From assembly GCA_029940125.1 (NCBI GenBank), contig JAOZRP010000050.1, positions 1-10,884 of the forward strand: a stretch of 10,884 bases of DNA. The letters run 5' to 3'. The DNA is from a bacterium. Lineage in GTDB: Bacteria; Desulfobacterota; Anaeroferrophillalia; Anaeroferrophillales; Anaeroferrophillaceae. The position numbers and the translations under genes were made by a program. The notes beneath the pieces are model-generated. The model was not told where the DNA came from. It did no database searches and saw nothing but the letters and a program-made list of their open reading frames with translations. Positions within the stretch are counted from its first letter, which is position 1. Each line of letters opens with the position of its first letter. This document shows, in pieces, positions 6,855 through 10,884 of this stretch.

Positions 6855-7882
6855 CGGCTGACAACTCCTCCCAGCAGCAGGCAGCCATCCACGTATCCTG
6901 CCGCTCCCTGACCGGGGGTAATGGCAAACTGCGGCTGATCAAAAACCACCCGCACCGTATCCCGGTCGATCATCTCCATGGATGCCGGGGCCGGCCGGTG
7001 GCGATAGCGAATCTGGAAATTCAACCGGCGGGGGCAGTTCTCCGGCTCGATAAACCAGTTCAGTTGATGAACTAAGAAAGTCGTCCGGTAAAGCTCCCGG
7101 CGTTCGGCCACCACCAGTCGGTTGTGCCGGGGATCAATGGCATAAACGTACAGAGGCTCGGAATGAGCGACGCCCAGGCCCCGGCGCTGGCCCAGGGTGT
7201 AATGATGGATGCCCCGGTGCCGGCCGACGACCTCGCCAGCCAGGTTGACAATCGGGCCGTCGGCATCAACCGCCGGCGCTTGGCACAGGTCCGCATAGGA
7301 GCCATCCTTGACAAAACACAGCTCCTGGCTCTCCCGGTAATCGTCCAGAGGGTAACCAGCCCGGCGGGCCAGGTCAAGGACCACTTCCTTTTTCAGTTTT
7401 CCCAGGGGAAACCTCATCATTGGCAGCCATTCTACAGGAAGCTGCTGGAGAAAATAGCTCTGGTCCTTGGCGGCGTCAACACCCTGGACGATAACCCGGG
7501 ACCCGTCTTCCCAGTCGCCGAAGTTGACATAATGTCCGGTAGCCAGCCAGCGGGCCTGAAAAGTTTCAGCGGCCTGCCGCAAAAGAAAAAACTTAACCCG
7601 GGCGTTGCAGCGAATGCAGGGGTTGGGGGTAAGCCCGTCAAGGTATGATGCGGCCAGGTAGTCAACCACTTGCTTTTTGAACAGTTCCGGGGCAGGAAAT
7701 ATCTCCAGAGGCAAAGAAAGCCGGGAGGCGGCTTCCCTCACCCGTCGGACAAAAAGTTTGCGGTCATACACTCCCATGTCCAGGGCCGCCAGCTGAACCT
7801 CGCAACCCTGCTCGCGCAGCAGCAGCGCCGCAGCCAGGCTGTCAACGCCACCACTGAACCCAACGACAACTTTTTCATTCAT
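6851..7882 (-). CDS. mnmA: tRNA-specific 2-thiouridylase MnmA (CxxC variant)
   Basis: MnmA (TrmU) thiolates C2 of the wobble uridine in tRNA Lys, Glu and Gln after adenylating it with ATP. The 343-residue protein has the PP-loop SGGVDS (10-15), GHYV (117-120), KDQSYFLQQL (139-148) and the C-terminal ITPGQGAAGYV that closes the family's beta-barrel domain. The catalytic cysteines are C92 (NPCIRCN) and C189 (SQELCFV). The usual NPDxxCN motif is NPCIRCN here, adding C89 and a CxxC pair. The segment after residue 35 (LDMGVYDRKLF) is shorter than in E. coli MnmA, whose WDE-containing insert is missing. The start ATG has little Shine-Dalgarno. The gene lies 36 nt after the cysteine desulfurase, as in Bacillus yrvO-mnmA, so the desulfurase is its probable sulfur donor. 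It overlaps mtaB by 4 nt. Confidence 0.93.
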   Translation of the reverse strand: MNEKVVVGFSGGVDSLAAALLLREQGCEVQLAALDMGVYDRKLFVRRVREAASRLSLPLEIFPAPELFKKQVVDYLAASYLDGLTPNPCIRCNARVKFFLLRQAAETFQARWLATGHYVNFGDWEDGSRVIVQGVDAAKDQSYFLQQLPVEWLPMMRFPLGKLKKEVVLDLARRAGYPLDDYRESQELCFVKDGSYADLCQAPAVDADGPIVNLAGEVVGRHRGIHHYTLGQRRGLGVAHSEPLYVYAIDPRHNRLVVAERRELYRTTFLVHQLNWFIEPENCPRRLNFQIRYRHRPAPASMEMIDRDTVRVVFDQPQFAITPGQGAAGYVDGCLLLGGVVSR

Positions 7883-7918
7883 GGGAAAAATACTGGCAAT
7901 GGAGATTAAAAGCCGGGA

Positions 7919-9079
7919 TTACAAAGGAGAGATGCGCCACAAGGATTCCGCTACGTCAACCAGTATGTCGATAAACATGTTGACCTCGTCAGCGGTACTC
8001 CAGCGGCCAAGGCTGACCCGCAAAGAACTCTTGGCTTCGGCCTCAGGAATGCCCATGGCCGCCAGCACCCGGGAAGCTTTTCCACTTCCTGAATCGCAGG
8101 CCGAACTGGTGGAAACCGCCACCCCCCGCAAATCAAGATGCATTTTCAAGGATTCGCCATCAATGCCGGGCAGGGAAAAATTAGCGGTATTCGGCAGCCT
8201 GTCAACCTGCCTGCCGTGGAAAACTATCCTGGGCAGTCGCGCCGCCAGTTCCTCTTCCAGGCGGTCGCGCAGGGCCGACAGCCGCTGGACTTCAGCCTCC
8301 AGATTCCCGTTCTGCACCAACTCGGCGGCTTTCCCCATGGCCACGAGGTTGGGAACGGCTTCCGTACCGCTGCGCCGTCCCCCTTCCTGCCCTCCGCCGT
8401 GGATAAGCGGTTCCAGCTCCACCCCTGGACGAATCCACAGGGCGCCCACCCCCTTGGGGGCGTAGAACTTATGGGCAGACAGAGACAGCAAATCTACGCC
8501 CAGCCGGCCGACATCCACTGGAATTTTACCTACCGCCTGCACCGCATCAGTGTGCAGGCGGATGCCGTGTTTTTTGGCTACCCGGGAAATCTCCTCAATG
8601 GGAAAAATCACTCCGGTTTCATTATTGGCCAGCATAAGCGAGATCAATACGGTTCGTTCATTGATCGCCGCCTCGACCTGGTCGGCAGTTATCATCCCCT
8701 GGCCGTCAACCTGGAGATAGGTAACCTCCACCCCCATGCGCTCCAGAAAGGCACAGCAGTTGAGCACGGCCGGATGCTCAACCGTCGAGGTAATCACATG
8801 GGCTTTACCGGGGTCCTGACGGCAGAGAGACCAGATGGTCCCCTTAATGGCCAGGTTGTCACTTTCAGAACCACCGCTGACAAAAACAATCTCTTCCGGT
8901 CGGGCGCCAATCAGGCCCGCCAGCTGCTCCCGACCTTTATCAACAGCTTCCCGGGCCGCCTGGCCGGCCCAGTGGGTACTGGATGGATTCCCGAACAGAT
9001 CGCCGAGGAAAGGCAGCATTGCATCGCGCACGGCCGGATCTACTGGTGTCGTACCATTGTAATCCAGGTAGATATTCAT
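7919..9079 (-). CDS. iscS: Cysteine desulfurase (NifS/IscS family)
   Basis: A 386-residue pyridoxal-phosphate enzyme that takes sulfur from L-cysteine as an enzyme persulfide and passes it on for Fe-S cluster building and tRNA thiolation. Family marks in order: YLDYNGTTPVDP (4-15), FGNPSSTH (29-36), SGGSESDNLAIKG (68-80), VEHPAVL (100-106), ANNETG (151-156), HTDAVQ (176-181), the PLP lysine K204 in SAHKFYAPKG, and RRSGTEAVP (235-243). The catalytic persulfide cysteine is C328 in STSSACDSGSGKAS. The ATG overlaps the stop of the Rrf2 gene (ATGA), with GGAAAGG immediately upstream. No IscU or NifU scaffold gene follows; mnmA comes next, as in the Bacillus yrvO-mnmA pair. Whether it is best named iscS, nifS or yrvO cannot be decided by eye; the activity is not in doubt. 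Confidence 0.96.
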   Translation of the reverse strand: MNIYLDYNGTTPVDPAVRDAMLPFLGDLFGNPSSTHWAGQAAREAVDKGREQLAGLIGARPEEIVFVSGGSESDNLAIKGTIWSLCRQDPGKAHVITSTVEHPAVLNCCAFLERMGVEVTYLQVDGQGMITADQVEAAINERTVLISLMLANNETGVIFPIEEISRVAKKHGIRLHTDAVQAVGKIPVDVGRLGVDLLSLSAHKFYAPKGVGALWIRPGVELEPLIHGGGQEGGRRSGTEAVPNLVAMGKAAELVQNGNLEAEVQRLSALRDRLEEELAARLPRIVFHGRQVDRLPNTANFSLPGIDGESLKMHLDLRGVAVSTSSACDSGSGKASRVLAAMGIPEAEAKSSLRVSLGRWSTADEVNMFIDILVDVAESLWRISPL

Positions 9080-9504
9080 ACCTTTCCGTCAATAATATGA
9101 TGCAAGGTAATGGACTCCAGGAATTTGCCGATGGTGTCATCCAGCTTGTCCCACAACGGGCGGGTCAAACACTTGCTGCTCCCCCGCCCGGCGTCACAGG
9201 CCGGGTTGTCCTGGGTACAGGCGGTGCAGTTGACCGGCTGCATGCATTCCTGCACCACGTCCATTACTTCGGCCACGGTAATCTGATCCAGATCTCTGGC
9301 AAAAAGGTATCCACCTCCCGGTCCCCGCACGCTTTTCACCAGGCCGGCACGGCGCAGGTGGACAAAAAGCTGCTCAAGATAACTGACCGAAATCCCTTCA
9401 TGGGCACTGATCTGTTTCAATGATACCGGCTTGTTTCCATCAGCCAGAATCGCCATGGCCACCATTGCACGAACAGAATATCTTCCTTTTGTCGACAACT
9501 TCAA
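9076..9504 (-). CDS. Rrf2 family transcriptional regulator (IscR-like, Fe-S or cysteine sensing)
   Basis: A 142-residue winged-helix regulator starting LKLSTKGRYSVRAM (initiator read as Met). The helix-turn-helix spans about 28-60 (VSLKQISAHEGISVSYLEQLF), followed by the wing with VRGPGGGYLFAR. The effector region has five cysteines: C87, C93, C96, C103 and C112 (ending KCLTRPLW as in IscR). IscR uses three cysteines with five residues between them; here C93 or C96, C103 and C112 are the likely equivalents, with unusual spacing. The start is TTG at 9,504, not the upstream ATG at 9,564. GGAGG stands seven bases before the TTG, the Rrf2 fold begins there, and the TTG overlaps the ferredoxin stop as TTGA. 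It lies directly before the desulfurase, where IscR and CymR genes usually sit, and probably controls this operon through the site at 10,741-10,765. Confidence 0.93.
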   Translation of the reverse strand: MKLSTKGRYSVRAMVAMAILADGNKPVSLKQISAHEGISVSYLEQLFVHLRRAGLVKSVRGPGGGYLFARDLDQITVAEVMDVVQECMQPVNCTACTQDNPACDAGRGSSKCLTRPLWDKLDDTIGKFLESITLHHIIDGKV

Positions 9505-9905
9505 AAGCTCACCTCCATTGCCCGGGGCGGACAAGCCTTGACGCACAAGCCGCAGGCGGTACATTCCTCAGGATGAAAAGAAACCAACATCGAAGGCCGT
9601 TCAATAGACAAGGCCCCGGTTGGACAAATCGCCGTGCAGGCACCGCAGTGAATGCAGACCTGCTCATTGCGTTTGACGCTTTTGTTAATTGATTCAACCT
9701 TGACCCCCTGTTTGACCAGGTAGTCAAGACCCTGCTCCATCAGTGACGGCTCGCCGCTGATTTCCATCGCCAGGTAGCTCTCCTTCTTGGGCAGGATAAC
9801 CGCCCTGAGGATATTAAAAACCAGGTCATACTCCTTGATCAAACGATAGACAATCGGCTTGTCATAGTTTGACTGGTCAAAATGAAGGACATAGGTCTTT
9901 TTCAT
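9501..9905 (-). CDS. NIL-domain 2x[4Fe-4S] ferredoxin
   Basis: A 134-residue protein made of an N-terminal NIL domain (about 1-75, the small alpha/beta domain also found on methionine ABC-transporter ATPases) and a bacterial dicluster ferredoxin. The two cluster motifs are C84-x2-C87-x2-C90-x3-C94-P and C115-x2-C118-x2-C121-x3-C125-P, both complete. In methanogens (MA1822) and in Desulfovibrio, a protein of this layout works with a COG1900/DUF39 enzyme to make homocysteine from aspartate semialdehyde and sulfide, presumably as electron donor. The adjacent UPF0280 gene, another member of that route, supports the same role here. GAGAGG five bases before the ATG sets the start; the gene lies 9 nt after UPF0280 and its stop overlaps the Rrf2 TTG. 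The COG1900 partner is not in the window. Confidence 0.92.
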   Translation of the reverse strand: MKKTYVLHFDQSNYDKPIVYRLIKEYDLVFNILRAVILPKKESYLAMEISGEPSLMEQGLDYLVKQGVKVESINKSVKRNEQVCIHCGACTAICPTGALSIERPSMLVSFHPEECTACGLCVKACPPRAMEVSF

Positions 9906-9914
9906 TGCTACCTC

Positions 9915-10700
9915 TCACTCCGGTGACAGGGAAATCAGCTCCACCTCACCGGCGGCCGCCAATTTATCCCCCAGGATGGCAACCGCACCATGCACCGAAT
10001 CAAAAGCCAGGGTGTCTTTTACTACGGCGTCCAGATCCTTTGCCGACCTGATCCGGTTTCCCATCGCCGTGGCCAGGGCATCGGCAAAAGCAGCGGAGTC
10101 GGCATACACGCACATGGCGTCGGCCCTTCCCAGGCTGAGCGAATGACCCACCGTCGCTGAAGACGTGCAGATGCCGGCAGAAAATTTCTCCGGCCGGCTG
10201 AGACGAATCCCCAGTTTCCCACTAAACGGTGACCGGCCGGCAAAGATGCCGACAGTATAAGAACAGGCTCCGGCCAGAAAGATATCGCCGCCGTTCTCAA
10301 CCATAACCACCGGACTCGCGGCCAGCAGGTCGCGGCCAACCGCTTCGGCCAGCACGCCGGCAACCGCGGCCATTGGTCCCACTCCAGCCTTGCCGGCAGC
10401 GGCAACCATGGCGGCGACAACGTCCGGCACCAACACATGTTCAGGAATCATGAAAGGAGAAAGCTGAAAACGGACCTCGGGAAACTGCTCCAGAAACGCT
10501 TCAAGCTGATGTCGGTAATACATCAGCCGTTCCCCGGCCATTTTCCGCAGGCCGGCATCAGCCGCCCTAATCAACAAATCCGATTCATTGACCTTGACAT
10601 TAAATGTGGCTGTACTGTTACCTTCGCCCCCAACCTGCAGACGGTATCGACGCTGTTGATACGACGCTGGATCCGGAGGCGCTTTTTCCTGCCCATTCAT
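9915..10700 (-). CDS. UPF0280 (COG2122) protein, ApbE-like; putative persulfide-forming protein of homocysteine synthesis
   Basis: A 261-residue UPF0280/COG2122 protein, distantly related to ApbE flavin transferases. Recognisable stretches are GVGPMAAVAG (106-115), VVMVENGGDIFLAG (131-144), GICTSSATVGHSLS (176-189) and RADAMCVYADSAA (192-204). Cysteines are C146, C178 and C197; C178 sits in the conserved GICTSS motif. Methanosarcina MA1715 and a Desulfovibrio homologue of this family are linked to reductive homocysteine synthesis and have been proposed to form a persulfide. The ApbE catalytic layout is only partly kept, so flavin transfer looks unlikely. It is the first gene of the operon, with AAGGGTGAAGGG before the ATG, and the ferredoxin of the same route starts 9 nt after it. 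The function is inferred from family and context, not shown. Confidence 0.9.
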   Translation of the reverse strand: MNGQEKAPPDPASYQQRRYRLQVGGEGNSTATFNVKVNESDLLIRAADAGLRKMAGERLMYYRHQLEAFLEQFPEVRFQLSPFMIPEHVLVPDVVAAMVAAAGKAGVGPMAAVAGVLAEAVGRDLLAASPVVMVENGGDIFLAGACSYTVGIFAGRSPFSGKLGIRLSRPEKFSAGICTSSATVGHSLSLGRADAMCVYADSAAFADALATAMGNRIRSAKDLDAVVKDTLAFDSVHGAVAILGDKLAAAGEVELISLSPE

Positions 10701-10740
10701 TACCCTTCACCCTTGCCACCATCTCCATGCAACTTGTGCC

Positions 10741-10765
10741 ATAACCTTACATCATTGTCAAGTAT
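10741..10765. promoter_or_regulatory. Putative IscR/Rrf2-type operator upstream of the operon
   Basis: Read on the minus strand, the 25 bases begin ATACTTGAC and end AAGGTTAT. Against the 25-bp type-1 IscR consensus as I recall it (ATASYYGAC..GTCRRSTAT), about 18 of 25 positions agree. The first nine match completely, while the second half keeps mainly the outer bases. The site lies about 40 nt before the UPF0280 start and covers the only promoter-like hexamers in the gap, as expected for repression by the Rrf2 protein encoded in the operon. The second half-site is weak, so this is a proposal. Confidence 0.4.
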
Positions 10766-10766
10766 A
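10756..10766 (-). promoter_or_regulatory. Candidate promoter hexamers for the sulfur operon
   Basis: On the minus strand TATACT (10,761-10,766) is one base from a -10 box, and TTGACA (10,756-10,761) is a perfect -35 box, but they overlap and cannot serve one promoter. TATACT lacks a good -35 about 17 bases upstream (TTTTGG there), and TTGACA lacks a good -10 downstream (CACAAG). One weak promoter in this gap is likely because the first gene starts at 10,700; its exact position is not settled. Confidence 0.25.
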
Positions 10767-10813
10767 TGATGACGCAGTCAACGCCAAAAGCCGGACAACG
10801 GCAAACATCTCGT

Positions 10814-10853
10814 CCAAGGCGGGCTTAAGGCCCGCAACCCAACAGGGTATCAG
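10814..10853. repeat. Dispersed palindromic repeat, right copy
   Basis: This is the inverted partner of positions 9-60, with the palindrome GCGGGC-TTAAG-GCCCGC at 10,819-10,835. It has one AGGGTATCAG unit where the left copy has two. It runs straight into the second repeat at 10,854, the same arrangement as at the left edge. Confidence 0.85.
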
Positions 10854-10884
10854 GATGTTCCGGCATGGCTCTCGCTCATTCTCG
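10854..10884. repeat. Start of a second copy of the 128-bp repeat element (cut by the window edge)
   Basis: All 31 bases are identical to 4,277-4,307, beginning GATGTTCCGGCATGGCTC and reaching the base where the first internal hairpin starts. The remaining element would lie beyond the window. This copy is in the same orientation as the one between tlyA and ispG. Confidence 0.85.

Noticed and set aside
9505..9564. The upstream ATG (9,564) as the start of the Rrf2 regulator
   Set aside because: The extra 20 residues lie inside the ferredoxin's second cluster motif in another frame, have no Rrf2 similarity, and the TTG has a far better Shine-Dalgarno.
9915..10700. Annotating the UPF0280 gene as ApbE FAD:protein FMN transferase
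   Set aside because: It shares the broad ApbE-like fold features, but the motifs (GVGPMAAVAG, GICTSSATVGHS) are those of UPF0280, and the ApbE catalytic and metal-binding pattern is only partly kept.
10727..10743. A sigma-54 promoter (TGGCAC...TTGC on the minus strand)
   Set aside because: Only 3 bases separate TGGCAC from TTGC instead of 5; spacing between the -24 and -12 elements is strict for sigma-54.
1..10884. The window as a composite transposon or genomic island bounded by inverted repeats
   Set aside because: The content is housekeeping (mutL, ispG, tlyA, mnmA, iscS), there is no transposase or integrase, and the end repeats are short intergenic repeats.

Overview
The window is about 10.9 kb and reads as one block of twelve confident genes, all on the minus strand, so transcription runs from the right edge (about 10,770) to the left edge (about 277). 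The gene set suggests a Gram-negative anaerobe related to sulfate reducers (Desulfobacterota / former Deltaproteobacteria). Three things point there: a UPF0280 protein next to a NIL-domain ferredoxin, which belong to the homocysteine route of methanogens and sulfate reducers; an endonuclease-type MutL; and an exported lipoprotein. Coding DNA is GC-rich, while the left edge is visibly AT-richer. The lineage is an inference from gene content only.

Right part (10,700 to 5,266), a sulfur-transfer and Fe-S block in transcription order: UPF0280 (putative persulfide-forming protein), NIL-domain 2x[4Fe-4S] ferredoxin, Rrf2/IscR-type regulator, cysteine desulfurase, MnmA (tRNA U34 2-thiolation), MtaB (tRNA t6A37 methylthiolation, radical SAM) and a 64-residue DUF1858 protein with a CxxC motif. 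The genes are separated by 36 to 47 nt at most and often overlap by 4 nt (TTGA, ATGA, GTGA). Upstream of the first gene, 10,741-10,765 resembles a type-1 IscR operator, one half matching fully. This suggests that the Rrf2 protein encoded in the operon senses Fe-S or sulfur status and controls the whole set.

Left part (5,262 to 277), a housekeeping block: TlyA (rRNA ribose methyltransferase), a 332-nt intergenic region carrying a 128-bp hairpin-rich repeat, IspG (MEP isoprenoid pathway, [4Fe-4S]), a small DUF1232 membrane protein, MutL, and a LolB/DUF4292-like outer-membrane lipoprotein. IspG and MtaB are also Fe-S enzymes, so they depend on the sulfur supplied by the desulfurase.

Edges: positions 1-60 and 10,814-10,861 are inverted copies of one repeat, and the right edge continues into 31 bp identical to the start of the repeat between tlyA and ispG. 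The window therefore begins and ends in dispersed repeats, which may be why the sequence stops there. No tRNA, rRNA, CRISPR array, transposase or phage gene was found. The most interesting signals are the combined homocysteine / tRNA-thiolation / Fe-S operon with its putative IscR-type operator, the CxxC variant in MnmA, and the uncharacterised repeat family.
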